From assembly GCA_015178975.1 (NCBI GenBank), contig WHVD01000017.1, forward strand, positions 62,001-126,000: a DNA stretch of 64,000 bases, read 5' to 3'. A model generated the notes under the pieces. It was not told where the DNA came from. It searched no databases and saw only the letters and a program-made list of their open reading frames with translations. The stretch comes from Hysterangium stoloniferum. Lineage: Eukaryota > Basidiomycota > Agaricomycetes > Hysterangiales > Hysterangiaceae. Positions 34,656 to 46,925 of the stretch are shown piece by piece (position 1 is the stretch's first letter; the number at the start of each line of letters is the position of its first letter). The position numbers and the translations under genes are program-made.

Positions 34656-36211
34656 TTAGCATTTCCCCCCCGCCTCCGTCCACAAACGGTCATTTTTGTC
34701 TCGCCGTTCCTCCCTTCTCCGATATCCTTTTTCCATCTGTGCCGTAGTGAGATGATGTGGTCTGAGCTCTGCATCTGACAAGCCTTGGACATAGTCGACT
34801 TTAACACTCTCCTCGACGGTGACACGGACGTCAAGTTCGATTCCATCCACCGATGTCACCCCCTTAGCTCCGGAGTTGCTGAGGTACTGTGGGAGAGCCT
34901 GCCTTGGCTGCTGTAGGCCATCCGTGCTTGACGCCGAGCGGGGGTTCTGCTTGTAATCTGAAACGATCTACCGTCAGTATCAAACCTCAACATGTTCATG
35001 GGGCGACATACGTTGGAGATGAAGTATGAGACGCTGGCTCATAATCCAGGTCACTGCATAACCAACGGTGGATCTAGAAACTTGATCATTAAAATGACTG
35101 GGAATAGATAGAAGAGTTTAATATGTACGCAGATGATTGTGCCTGTGTGGAACCAACAAAGTAGAATACTACGTTAAGCGCATTCGCAGCTAGCGTGGAT
35201 GATAAATCAAAAGATAATTAAATTAAATGATAGTTGACACACCAGTAAGAAATATGAAATATAATATCCCCTCTTTGAGAAGTATCCTCGATAACCCGTT
35301 GATACTACAGTATTATCAGTAAATGCGAAGGGTAGGCTTAAGATGGATGGCGAACTTTAATGCAGCCTTCTGTCGAGCTTGAACCCAAATATAACGTGTC
35401 GCTATCGACAAACATAAAGTGTCATACAACATGGCTGCTAAATAATGCGCCCAGGCAACCTTCTTTGGCGCAACGTTCCCCGATGTACAATTAGTCTATC
35501 TTCTTCTTAGAGCCCGTGATGACGTGAGGAAGAAAAGGGACACACAAATGGAGAATCTAGTGGTAGCCGGAAAGGAATACGACCATAAATGTTTGTGAAG
35601 TATTCCATCTATGGGATTGACCGTGAGTCAACAGCTTTATCAAAGAATCTCCAACTAACCACGACAGTTATAAAATATGAAATCAAGATCGCCCGTTCCA
35701 CCCAGCGCGCCTGTCGCGCAATGGCAATCGTACGGATGCCCAGAATTATCTGAGATATGGCCGTCTGAGTTGCTATTTGTGTAAAATCAGTTTTGAGTCG
35801 GGTTTCTGACGGTTACAACTTGATCACCCTTAAATGATGGTACGATCAGGTAGTACTTGTAACAAGAAGCCGTTGTAAAGCCATGGAAGAAAAATCCGAG
35901 ATTCGATAAAACAATTGCAAGCACAGATACATATCTTATAAGGATGAACAAGATACAAGCACGTCTGTGGTACCAGCGTTCAATGCATGAAGCAATTGTA
36001 CGATATAACCCACGCACGTCATTTGTCGGAAGGACTTTTGATCACGATATAGAGCTATCTCTGCAGGAATTGTCCATGCAGCGCTAGAATGGAGAGAAAA
36101 TGGATCATTACTCTAAAAATGACACGAAAATATTATAGTAGATGCTCACTCGTAGAAAGCAATCGACATGGCGGAGATGCGAAGATAACTCTCGACGTCT
36201 TCGAATGCCAT
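34656..36211 (-). CDS. DUF6533-type seven-helix membrane protein
   Basis: Ten exons join in frame to 353 aa (exons 36211-36150, 36083-36018, 35964-35828, 35772-35666, 35608-35546, 35495-35356, 35304-35243, 35189-35129, 35073-35012, 34957-34656). The N-terminal block YLRISAMSIAFYDAAWTI followed by PAEIALYR and LFILIRYVSVL is the hallmark of the basidiomycete DUF6533 family. Further hydrophobic segments follow (TAISQIILGIRTIAIARQ, WAHYLAAMLYDTLCLSIAT, ILLKEGILYFIFLTAANAL, VGYAVTWIMSQRLILHL), giving about seven helices. A polar cytosolic tail of about 90 residues follows. The family is greatly expanded in mushrooms; its function is not established. Nothing appears broken. Confidence 0.88.
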
Positions 36212-36821
36212 CTTGATTAACGCGAGGAGGAACACAAACCAAGAAGAGTTTTGGAGGCGGGATGAGCTGCCTTTGAAAGCTTGCGAGTTTAAAAATTTTT
36301 TTTTAAGTAAGAATGATATATCCCGGATCATTTGAACGCTAGGGAACGAGATGACAGATCGGCGATATATATAACGACCCTGCAGTGCAAGTTCATATAC
36401 AAGTTGAGGTCCAAGAAGTAAACCATTTTTTCCATTTCTCAAATATGATCCAATAACCAAACTATGGCTTATGTTAGAGACATGGAGTCTTGGGATTTTC
36501 CCTGGGTTTAGGGTTTAGCGGTCATAGCAAGCCGAGGCTCGTTGTTTGTATGGAATAACGGAGTCTTGCGGCAATTTACACCAAAGTGACCAACCCCTGA
36601 TCAGGATACCCCCCTTACCTGATCGCTCGGCTCTTCCTTCTTCTATACAATCATCTTGCAAACATTCGCAGCTAATTTCTAGGTATTTAAGAATATGATA
36701 TAGTTGGTACAAAGGTTACCAGGCGCTCGACGGTCACGACATAATCAACGACCTGGCTGTCGGCACTTTTTCGATGACCCTGATCGTCTATGGTCATCGT
36801 GAGCCATCCATTGACGGATTA

Positions 36822-37449
36822 TTAGTCAGAACTCACTGGTATATATCTTACATCAACCGACCTGCTTAGCTCAAAGGAAGTGAAAGAAAATAAAGTAAAA
36901 TAGGCAAAAACACGGGTTTCCGCGGTGAATACTCTGATAAATTTGTTAATGAATGTTATATGGATCCCTAACATGTGATCGACCAGCTGGACCTCATGCT
37001 TCGACATTTCCGTTCCGCCCACCCCATTCAAACCAATAAACATGCCAGATTGAAATATCTCTAACTCTTTCAAATTCAGTCTCGATTGCTCATCTAGCCG
37101 TCCAGGCCTTTTTCCATGACTAGATAAGATCTTTAAACTCGACACGTAACGTACTGGGTGACAACTTCTAAGAACTTTGAGCTAAAGGGGCCGATTAAGG
37201 TCATGTGTATAAATTAGAGCGGTATAATGTGGCCTCTCAACAACTTACGGTGAAAGTCGCCGAGCGAGTGTGGTTAAACAGGACTTGCTGGTCTAAAACT
37301 GGTAGTGACAATATCCCTGATGATATACTTGCGTTGCTGCCGCTCATGTGTATTGGTTGCGATAATGTCGCTTTTGTCATGCCAATGGTTCCTGTATAAA
37401 GCCCAGCCCAGGCCTTTCCATATGGTGTACCTCTATACGGCGCGGACAT
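36822..37449 (-). CDS. Unnamed two-exon protein divergent from RCE1
   Basis: Exon 1 (37449-37249, MSAPYRGTPYGKAW...) splices in phase to exon 2 (37181-36822, LKVLRSCHPVRYVSS...), giving 186 aa. Mid-protein text such as RLDEQSRLNLKELEIFQSGM and HEVQLVDHMLGIHITFINKF looks like real conserved coding sequence. If the segment 36907-36839 (GTATTC...AAGCAG) is an intron, the protein ends shortly after FIR instead. I do not recognise the family. Its start lies 105-141 nt from that of RCE1 on the other strand, so they share a promoter region. Confidence 0.55.
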
Positions 37450-37554
37450 AGGCTAGACGGTAAGGTTAACCCGGCGTGCCTGGACGTCCAAGAACTTACG
37501 CAAAAGTCAATCGCGAAGATATTACCCCAAAAAAGGAAATCATCACGTGAGCCC

Positions 37555-38824
37555 ATGGACGGATCCAAATCTTATTGGATTACCATTACAATGTCAGGGT
37601 CATCAACATTGTCGAATCTCTCTGCAGTCTTACTTTCAGCCCTTATTACAGGTTCATATGTTGGAGGGCTTTATATATCTCGATCTGGGAGACTTACCCC
37701 TGTCAAAAGTTCTTTACAGGGTGCTGAACAACAACTTCGAAGACGGGATGATGAGAAGGTGATTCGGGCGCGACTGAAAGCAGCATTCCTCAGTACCTGT
37801 CTGAGCTGTAGTTCTATATACTTATTTTCAGCGGTAAAATATCAGAACTCGGTAGCTAACTTTTTTTTTTTTTCACAATTTCATTGTATTTAACTGTTTT
37901 GTAGGAACGGTGGACACTCGCTGTCGGACAAACAATTAATCTCCTGGGCTTGAATCTCTGGAACTCAGTTACGCCTGCACATTTTCTGGTTCCTTTACTA
38001 TACACAGGCCCACTAGTTGCTCGATGCTTCTCGAAGACCTTACCTTTTCAGCACTTTTGGTCATGGGGGCAGAACGTCCTCCCCATTTTCAACACATGGA
38101 TCGGTCTAAGAAATTTTGTGGTGGTATGTAATTATTCCTTTGTAGTATCAAAATGCAATAAGCTTTCCCTAGGCACCTATTACAGAAGAAATGGTATTTA
38201 GAGCATGCCTCCTCGCTGTGGCTCAGTTGTCTGGCCAAACTTTATATCATAAAGTATTTTTAACTCCTTTATGGTTTGGTGTTGGTTTGTAGGCTCCCGT
38301 CCCGCCCACCAATCTCTTATTTATTCATTTTTTCTTTGTGAAGCCCATCTTCACCACGCAAATGAGCTTTATGTGACATACGGGCGCACCCCGCAAGCCC
38401 TTAAACGTGCCTTCGCTACCTGTAGTAAGTGGACGCTCTGCTCTTACCAGAATCCTCCTCTTAATTGCTCGCTAGTGGTTCAATTTACATACACTACACT
38501 TTTCGGAGCATATGCTTCATTTCTACTCGTCCGAACAGGTATCTAGTCTGATGTTCTGATCTAGTTCGCATGGGTGGTTAAATTGCAGCGTCCCACAGGA
38601 TCTGTGCTCCCTCCAATCACCGCTCATATATTTGCCAATATTATGGGATTGCCACAGCCTGGTTATGAACTGGCAGAGCATCTGAACCGTAAACATCGTA
38701 CGTCTGGTTTTGTTTGCGATGCTTCACATTTTGACATTGATATTCGATCGATCCAGTGATTATTGCTGCATATATTGTAGGAATTGTATCATTCTATTTC
38801 GCATCGGGGCCATGGACTGCATAA
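37555..38824 (+). CDS. RCE1: CAAX prenyl protease 2 (type II CAAX endopeptidase)
   Basis: Seven exons (37555-37833, 37905-38123, 38173-38284, 38344-38424, 38476-38538, 38599-38697, 38757-38824) give 306 aa. RCE1 is an integral ER-membrane protease that removes the last three residues of prenylated CAAX proteins such as Ras and mating pheromone precursors. The catalytic glutamates are in APITEEMVFRACLL. The conserved histidines are in WFGVAHLHHANE and in PPITAHIFANIMG, which also supplies the conserved Asn. Several hydrophobic segments, including the N-terminal AVLLSALITGSYVGGLY, fit a multi-pass membrane protein. Starting at the second Met (37591) would give 294 aa and is equally plausible. 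All exons join in phase and end in TAA. The exon 6 acceptor at 38598 was preferred over 38588 because it keeps the family motif. Confidence 0.93.
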
Positions 38825-39097
38825 CCTATATGATGTTAGATGGATACCGCATTATATCCCTGAGAATGACCTGACACTTGTTCTCAACACGTCATGAATG
38901 TACCTAAGTCCGCCACAGGCTGACATTAATTTCACAATTTTATCAGTCAGCTTTCGCCATCAATTTTTTTTTACAGATCAAATGGGCAATCCATTTCGAA
39001 AAGGGTTTTACAAAGATAAATATGTCGTAATAGTCGTCAAATAAAATGATTACGTAATAAGCAACAGTATGATATTGAACAGATGATTGTCTGCGTT
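38825..39097. other. Convergent 3' flanks
   Basis: This 273-nt gap separates the 3' ends of RCE1 (plus) and the DUF6699-like gene (minus). It is AT-rich with no feature that I can name. Confidence 0.6.
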
Positions 39098-40199
39098 CTA
39101 GTGTGACCCTCGACCATGCTTAAGAATATAGGCTTCGTCATCGTCACCGCTGTACACAAGGCCTTGGAATACATATCTCCCCTCCAGCGGGTCGATCTTC
39201 CTTAGTGCTTCCCCAGATTTAAGTCGCTCCTGATCCTTGCGTTCACGAAGTGTTTGTGTCACATGAATTTTCTTATATTCGAGGTCCCTAACCGAATTAG
39301 ATAATAAGGCCGCGTGTATACCATTCAAGACGTCGGCGATGGTAATATACCCATGATAAGCAATAATTGTGATGGTCGAGGGGATTGATGCACTTCTAAT
39401 AGTCATGCTGTAGACAGGGGGTTTCGTTGCTGGACGTTGAAGCTGGTAAGCATGTTTCACAACGTTCTCGACCCTTCGCTTCAGTGAGATGGCGACTGGT
39501 GGATGGGACAGAAAACTATTCAAGCGAACTGGAACAATAACTAGATTATATGAAACGTTAGTTTTGTTGATTTAAATATTGTGTAATGACACTTACACCT
39601 AACTTGATGTGGGTTTCGATATCTATCTTTATTAGCTGGCTTTAGGGACGATTTTCTTCCACGAATGGTATTCGTAGGGCCCGTGTTCACTAAGGCTTGT
39701 GAGACATGACACCTTATTGATTCGGACGCCTGGATACTGCTGCCGATGCTGATTGGATGAGACTTTGAAGTACACTCAGGGTAGTGCGAGTAAGACCATG
39801 ATTCTGAGCGGACGAGCCACTCGCCATTAAAGGTTTCAAAGACGCTGGAAATATCCGATTGTGGAGCGGTCGCATGGCGGACATGACAGGGGACAGATTT
39901 CTCTAAGAACAATGGGTTTACAATTTATTGAATTCAAGCAGAAGAAACTAACTTGAGGTGCGATTCGACATGCCATAAGCAAACTCGTCGGTCTTGCTGA
40001 GACCTGCGGTTGCAGACGTGTAGATTGAGGATATTGGGTGCGTCGTACCTGACATCGGTGATCTAGAAGATGGACGCTGAGGCTCCTGGCTGTAAGTTGC
40101 CGTCTCGTATAATCCTTTTGACGGGAAACAGACAAGGCTCGAAAGGCTGAACCGACCATATCCTGAAGAGCCTGCGTGGTATCGCGAACATCCCCCCAT
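39098..40199 (-). CDS. DUF6699-like protein
   Basis: Three exons (40199-39953, 39902-39599, 39515-39098) give 322 aa. The C-terminal 130 residues resemble the basidiomycete DUF6699 fold: RPATKPPVYSMTI, then STITIIAYHGYITIADVLNG, IHAALLS, and near the end LEGRYVFQGLVYSGDDDEAY. The N-terminal 180 residues are Ser/Pro-rich and probably disordered. The start at 40199 (ATGGGGGGA) was chosen as the first Met with a likely leader; an upstream in-frame ATG at 40214 adds five residues. The second intron uses the acceptor at 39516 because nearer ones lead into a stop. Function of the family is unknown. The leader sequence just upstream recurs twice to the right. Confidence 0.72.
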
Positions 40200-40214
40200 G
40201 CTTGTCAATAGCAA

Positions 40215-43200
40215 TCAAACCAGAAAGTGGATGGCACGAGGGATTATAGGAGAAACAACACTGTAGCGAGGGGGTACGCACTTAAATGAAAACAAAGAAA
40301 ACAAAGCGTGGGTGCTATTGATTACAGAACTCATAGTCTCAATTGCGAAACATACAATGAACTGCCATATATATATGGAGGGGGTTCCCGCACAATAGAA
40401 TGACGATCATGGAAGCAAAAAAATATGACGTATATCTGTATACAAATCTAAATTTCTATATTGAAGGTTGATTTGATTTGCTTGTAAACAATTCCCAGTA
40501 GTCTGTCTTGTTGAGCTTTCCAATTGCCGGTTTGTAGATTGTGGCTAGGGTACTTGGATGTAATTGCCCGCCTTATATGAAGCTCTTAAACAAAAAACAG
40601 AACAACCTTCAATAGCCAAACAGACTATATCTCGAAGAAACCGAATAGTATAGGGAATGTCATTACCTCCCGACATTCCTGCTAGTACCAATCAAACCAG
40701 AGGTCGAGAAACCTCCGGTGTGGGCCTGGGTGGCACAAGGCATTTTTAGAAAAGAATGGTATTGTTACAAGGGAAAGTATAGTTCAGATATAAAAACGTC
40801 TCAAAACAAAGCCTGCAAAGGCGCTCCCAGCCTTGTGTAGGAATTCGTCCGCATTCAGTCATACAAAGGCCATTTTACACCAAGGTTAGCACAAAAAGAA
40901 ATATCAAATATACTTTCCCTACACAGAGATAACCCAAAGTCCTTTTGAGGTATATACACATAGAATGAGGATAATCACAGCAATTAATCACATGCGTTGT
41001 AATCATAATATCAAAATCGGCGACTCAGGGAAAGAAGTCTTCACATAGACAGCACCCACAGGTCGAGGAGAGAGTGAAAATGACGGATTGATAATCCAAC
41101 TCGTTTGCAATGTCATGAACCGTCCATAACGCATCTCTCTGAATGGATTCGATGTACAACAGGCCATAATTTTCTCGAGGTGGGGGCGAATGAGAATGGG
41201 TGGCATGATGCTTCCACCGTTATCATTAGTATATATATCGTACCTAGTATAACCTCACAACTCAATCCGTTATACATATATACGAGACTGAGCTTACTAT
41301 TAGGTCTTACATTCTAACACTGACTACCCTATGACTACCCTATGATACAGTGTGACTGGCACCAGTCTTCTCGTATAATCTCAGTCATGTTTCCTCATAT
41401 AAACTACCATCAGGGTTTATACAATTGTTTACCCAATAAATTCATGTTTACAAACGCTATCGGTTCCGTAGTCATAATCGAATGTGGCTCCTGTCCTCAA
41501 TTCTTAGATGTTCTAAAGGACCAAAAAAGGATTTGGGCTATGCCGAACAGCATCTAGGAAGTAATGGAAAGTTGTAATTAAATATGGCCATAGGTTTTGT
41601 TCTTGCTGTCTGAATTGTCAGCCTATTGTGAAAAAATCTCCCAGACATTTGTGGCTTTCCATTGTGCTTTGTTGTGTGTTTTGAAAATTGAGAGGCCCGT
41701 GTGCAGAAAAAGAACACACACACGTTGTCCTTGTTTTCTTGCTGAGACGGTTGTATATCTATCTGGGCTTATATACCTCTCACTGTATGACCTGATCTCC
41801 TACCATTCTTTTGTTAGATTTAGTGACTCGGCACAGTAGCTACAAGTTGTGTACCATAGTGGGTCTGTAGTGCGCACTGGTGAAATTTGCATTCACTCAT
41901 TTGTGTCCGTGTCTGTGTCTGAGCTCTCACACTTCTTGTGTTTCACATCCACCTCCCTTCTTCACTTTGTGCCACCCCCCTTTTTGGTTTGATTGCTACT
42001 GACAAGAATGTTGTGACGCAATCCCACACTCAATCAACAACCAATCTGTTAATTCCTATGCAAAGTCACTCTCTTCTGTGCTCAATTGGTACACCATTCA
42101 CTGGTCTGGCGACAGTATCAAACTCATATTGTATCTCAGTGTTGAAGGAATAAGCATTCTGTGTTGTTCCTTAGAAAATATTGAACAGTGTCTCAACAAT
42201 TTGAACACCATTGTATCTCTGGATCCTGGCTGCCCGCCATAAACGATCCCATGAGATGGGATCTGAAATTATTGTAGTTCGTAAACCTCAAACATGATTC
42301 CAGCCACGGCTAGTGCTCCCAAAATGACTACATGGGCCGTTATATTTCATGAACAAATTCGATATTACAGTGAGGTCACCACTCAGATATTCAAACCGGG
42401 TTGTATGGCCGCATTTCTGTTCCTACGGGAACAAAGGAGTTGTATGACCGAGTGGTCCTATTTATCTAAATATAGTCATAGTGTTTTTACGGTGTTATCC
42501 AACAGTCCGTTGGTCTATTTTCGCCGTAAAGTTATTGTAGTTTGAAAAGCTATTGAAAACCCTACCTATAAATAAATGAGCCTGTAGGATGTGGTTAAGT
42601 ACAGCATTCAGTATATACTGCTATACTGTTAAAATCACTCATGATAGGATAAATAACATTAAAGTAATACTTGTAATATATTATAACATGGATACATTGT
42701 CCCCAGAACGGGACAACTAGAGCTCTTGTGACCTTTTGGTGTTGCTCTACCAAACTGCCATAGCATATTAATAATCAGGTTTGTCGCAGGAAACAGATCG
42801 CAATTTAGTGAAAGCATACATATAGATTCATCTTCGTCGTCGTCATCTGCAGGTAAACACTATAACAACGTAAATCCAAAATTTGGAAGCCCAGCAGCAC
42901 TGTCAATGCCATCAACGAAGAGATACTAGGGTCAATCGTGACGTCAGGAGGTTCTGGTCAAAATATTGGTTCCATATATAATTAGAAGGACAGAGTTGAT
43001 TAAGATATGAGAATTGCAAAACCTGATCCAAGTGTCATTATCACTAGTCATTGTGCCCAAAATCCGACCTAGAGCAATTCGAACCATTACTTCACATGGA
43101 AGTGATTCCAGGACGAAGTTCTAGAATATGTCTGGGAACTATTTGCTTTGGTGTATTTGGGAAATCGGAGTGGCGATATAAAATCAGTTTCGTGGGTAAA

Positions 43201-44266
43201 GTGTATAGAGGAGCCGTGTAGGTTGACCATTAGACGTAGATCGGTGCAGAAGCAGAAGTTAATAAGACACTCGATCCTTTTCCTCTTTTTCTTAGTTTCA
43301 TTGAGGAATACGACTGACCACCTTGAAAGCATCTGAACTTTATTCCTCGCTACCCCGTGGCCACCTTGAATTCCTCCTGGTGGTTATAGATAACTTATAG
43401 ACACAACACGCATATCCAGCATCCAGTCAAGAAAAAATAAGTTTCCCAAGGCTAGAATCCAGGTCTTAGCGACGATGACTTGATACCGGATATGCCAGGG
43501 AATTATGAAATCTTTTTATTAAAATAATAATAATTGTATCAAGTCCAGGTAATGTTTAGTTTCTCAATCAATATAGTCTAAAGTACCTTGTAGTTGATCA
43601 CACAGCGTAGCAACCGCGTTGAAATGCCTAAATAACATAAAATATGACACTAAATATACAACGGCGGAACACACATACTCAAGAGTATGGCTCTAGGGTT
43701 TTGAATGAGGTATTTTAGACCGATCGTCGGTCTCCGACCCCCACAGTACTACAGCATTTCGACCGTAGCTTCACCGGACCCGGCCGTGACCGTGTTTGTT
43801 CCTAACTTCATGTCTTCAACGATCCGGGTGTACGCGACACAAAGGAAAATAGCTTCATAAGCAAAGAAAGTCATAACTTGACCGTAAGTGAGTCGACCAA
43901 ACAACCTTCTAAACTTACGAAACGTAACAGTACATCACAACCATTGAATTATATAAACAGCAATAGCACAACAACCTGATCCCGTTGTGATTAAGAAGAC
44001 TGAGGCAAAGGTCATCGTCAGAAAACATACCAGGATCCCAAGAAAATGCTACAGCGGGAAAAGCTGGATCTAACATTAGGTTTCTCTTGAATCTATTATA
44101 TAAAAATGCCTGGAATGCTGCGAGCGGAAATTTATTTTAATTATATAGAAATTCGTGACAGCTTACCGATGCGTGACAAAGAGCATGCATTATTATGTAA
44201 GGCAAAGCGCCTAAGCTGCAAGTAGTAACGGCCGGACGCTTATTATTCCGCGTTCATTCATTTACC
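40215..44266. other. Long stretch without a supported gene; three copies of a leader sequence
   Basis: A block containing TGGTTTGATTG followed by CTATTGACAAG-like sequence occurs before the DUF6699-like gene (about 40210-40260, minus), again at about 40683-40745 (minus) and at about 41965-42015 (plus). The two extra copies lead into no long open frame, so they may mark fragments of duplicated genes. A TGACGTCA palindrome lies near 42937. A frame at 43087-43332 (minus, 81 codons) is unassigned. Confidence 0.45.
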
Positions 44267-44818
44267 CTGGCCACTGTCGACTTCTACGAACTCCTCTCTC
44301 TCCCCCGCCACGCAGAATTCTCCCCTTCAGATGTGAAACAAGCCTATCATCGGAAACTTTTGCGCGACCATCCCGATAAATTCAAATATCCCCCGCATGA
44401 GCTGAGAACCGTGACCAACCAGTCAAGCTCTGCTTCACCCAGTCGTACGAACTTCGTCGATGCAGATACAGTAAAGGGGGAAATCGACGTTAGAGTTATT
44501 AAAGAAGCGTATTTAACACTCTCCGATCCTGCCTTACGGCGCGCGTACGATGCCTCTTTAACACGAAACGCAGCGCCTCGACCGGCGCAGGTAGTTTCCC
44601 TCGAGGATTTTGTAGTCAGTTATGATGATCCGGATGGCGGGGGCGAATCCACTGTGCACAGATATCCCTGCCGCTGTGGAGGAATGTACTATGTTTCAGA
44701 GGCGCAGTTGGAGAAGGATGTTCATCTTGTGGGGTGCGATGCGTGTTCGGAGATTATTTGGGTTGGATATGAAGTGGAGGAAGAGCAAGTAGGGAACGAT
44801 GCTGGGGAAGTCAAGTAG
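44267..44818 (+). CDS. DPH4: Diphthamide biosynthesis J-protein, no ATG start visible
   Basis: The protein has an N-terminal J-domain (VDFYELLSLPRHAEFSPSDV, then KQAYHRKLLRDHPDK with the HPD motif, and later VIKEAYLTLSDPALRRAYD). A C-terminal CSL-type zinc finger follows (YPCRCGGMYYVSE...GCDACSEIIWVGYE). This order is that of Dph4/DNAJC24, which supports the first step of diphthamide synthesis on elongation factor 2. The open frame runs from 44201 to the stop at 44816-44818 but has no ATG before the zinc finger. At the place where the family usually starts (M-A-T-V-D-F-Y) the codon is CTG (44267-44269) in a strong context, ACCCTGG. Translation may start at CTG, at an exon I could not find, or the ATG has been lost. 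Length from CTG is 183 aa, normal for the family. It has no visible intron. Confidence 0.82.
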   Translation: MATVDFYELLSLPRHAEFSPSDVKQAYHRKLLRDHPDKFKYPPHELRTVTNQSSSASPSRTNFVDADTVKGEIDVRVIKEAYLTLSDPALRRAYDASLTRNAAPRPAQVVSLEDFVVSYDDPDGGGESTVHRYPCRCGGMYYVSEAQLEKDVHLVGCDACSEIIWVGYEVEEEQVGNDAGEVK

Positions 44819-45452
44819 AAAAGGATTATGAGAAGACAAAGAAGAGGAATTGGAAATATGAGGATGCGGATTGATTCTCTTTCCCAGAGGCTTGTAGATG
44901 TGCGGTGACACCTGCGTGCTTGCGTGGAAGTCTGATTGGCGGCTCTAGCATATGTAGTTGTACGAATGAAAATGGAAATGAATGCGCGCTTACTCAGGAC
45001 ACCAGAGCTATTCCAGAACTAATTATACCGGATGGTAGTCTAGATAGTCTAGCATTCTCATCATGATGTCGTAAGCCATTGCAACGTTATACACTATAAC
45101 GCATGTATTTATTACTTTCGCACAACCAAGGATAATCACGCGTAGCCTTTGAATAAAACCGCCAAAAGTTGCTCCTATATAGCTAACCCGGCTGGTCGGC
45201 TCAGATCATGCTTTGACTTGAAACGTGGATAATAACGTGTGTGTGCTTGTACCAAAATATCTCGTCGGCACACTTTCATAGCAGAAACATTGATTGAGTT
45301 AGAATGACACTATATACAATCACCGTCGGAAAGCTGTTTGTTTAACAACACACTATCACTATCAAAGTCATATCCAGATTTCCTCTTCCGAGGCGAAATC
45401 TGAAAACGCATTTTCAACAAGACGACATCTACTGCAACAAAATAACTTACGA
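44819..45452. other. Convergent 3' flanks
   Basis: Between the DPH4-like gene (plus) and the SAP-domain gene (minus), which converge. No further gene is supported. Confidence 0.5.
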
Positions 45453-46480
45453 TTAAAAAAGACCGTCAACAATATGATTGAGCTCCGCTGCGTCTGATTG
45501 GCTTGCAAAACTCGGGCCATTAATCCAAAATGACCCAGTTTCCTCCACCGCATCCTGGAGGGGAACGATCGTTGTTCCCCCGACGGCGGCCTTGATAAGC
45601 TTGACAGCCAAGGCGTCCTTCTGCATATTTCGAGATATAGAGAGACTATACCATAAAATGTTAGTTTCATTACTGTCTTGAATGCCATTTTCTTTGATCT
45701 GCGACCTTTCCTCCCTACGTGTTTTCTCTTTATCAAGCAACTCCTTGTTGGCTTCAGTGAATGCCGCAACATTCATAATAGTATCAGCCTTATCGGCAGG
45801 AATGAGCCAAAAGTGGGCTCGTGTTGACGAATTCTGATTACGTTGAGTGAATAGAGAAGTAGATTTCCAAAGGGTCAATGGCCTAAGACTGGGAAGCCCG
45901 CCCACCAATGCGAGGAGATCATCGGTCGAGATAAATACCTCCACGGAGCCAGAAGAAAGGTATTCATCAAATGTGGAAGGTGCCGTTTCGACGGGAGCCG
46001 CAGTATCTACATCCCCTTCGGCATCCTCCTCGTCTGCCTCGCCTGCTTTTTGTTTTTTCGGCTTGGGACGCGAACGGGAGGTTTTCTTCCGAGCAGGGTT
46101 TGGGGGTTGTGGTTGAGGCTTGGGGATGTTGCGAACTGGTCTTGAGGTTAGACTCCTTGTTGGGGGCCTGCTTCGACTCGGAGGCGTCTTGATTTTCTTC
46201 GCGGCGCTAGGTGTCATCTCTGCACCCTCCTCAACAACCCTTTTCTTGACGGGAGTCGGAGGGGGCGGGACCCATCCAGAAGCTACGAAGACAAAATGTT
46301 ATATCAACAATCGCGCTGCTCACTAGATCAGATGCCCTCACCAGAGCTAACTCGCATTCGCTGCAGAAGATCTTCTTTCTTTCCAGTCGGAGACACTCCA
46401 AGATCCTTTGCTATCGTACGGAGAGTCTCGGCCTTGAGCTTTTCAACGGGGAATGGGATGGTACTTTCGTCCGTAGACAT
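45453..46480 (-). CDS. SAP-domain protein
   Basis: Two exons (46480-46342 and 46282-45453) give 322 aa. Residues about 14-43 (VEKLKAETLRTIAKDLGVSP, then GKKEDLLQRMR) form a SAP motif, a small helix-helix DNA-binding module found in chromatin and RNA-processing proteins. A basic, proline-rich linker follows (KKIKTPPSRSRPP, RKKTSRSRPKPKK), likely a nuclear localisation region. An acidic patch (EADEEDAEGDVD) and a C-terminal part of about 190 residues come next, without a motif I recognise. The ATG at 46480 puts the SAP motif near the N-terminus as usual. Probably nuclear; specific role unknown. Confidence 0.75.
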
Positions 46481-46659
46481 GGTGTATGTGTAGCTAGAAC
46501 AATAGTCCTAGCCGCCCAGCGCACGTGTCACGCCACCACGCCCACAATGCGTCCACAACTAGAATACCAAGTATGCAGACCCAAAAAGCTCATTCAACCA
46601 GGCGCAATCCCCAAAACTCCATCCCCTTTCACGCGTTCTGTACGCTCGTGTGTGGATGG

Positions 46660-46925
46660 TGTTGAAGTATAAGCGTTATATAAGCTACCTTTGGTAAGCT
46701 AGAACGCAGTAAATATAGAACGACTGTATAGTTTACTGGTCGTTGCTGAACTATATGGAATGGAGACCGACCGCGTAGTCTCTCAGTGAAGGTTTATCAC
46801 TCACTGAGAGGTACACATATCTTTCTTACTTTACAGTAGTAGTTTACCCGCTGTTACTTAGGTTATATTTTGGTAGATAACAATACATGTTATAGGGAGG
46901 GTTTATCACTCACTGAGAGGTTATA
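46660..46925. repeat. Dispersed repeat E, copy 1 (CACTGAGAGG ends)
   Basis: It matches 61005-61215 in the same orientation: AGTAAATATAGAA, GACCGACC.CGTA, CTCTCAGTG, then TAGATAACAATA. It has internal inverted words (CCTCTCAGTGA against TCACTCACTGAGAGG, 46780-46815), and that motif recurs at 46895-46920. Likely a small non-coding mobile element. Confidence 0.65.

Noticed and set aside
45368-45772. 134-codon minus-strand frame
   Set aside because: It overlaps the SAP-domain gene in another frame and has no independent support.
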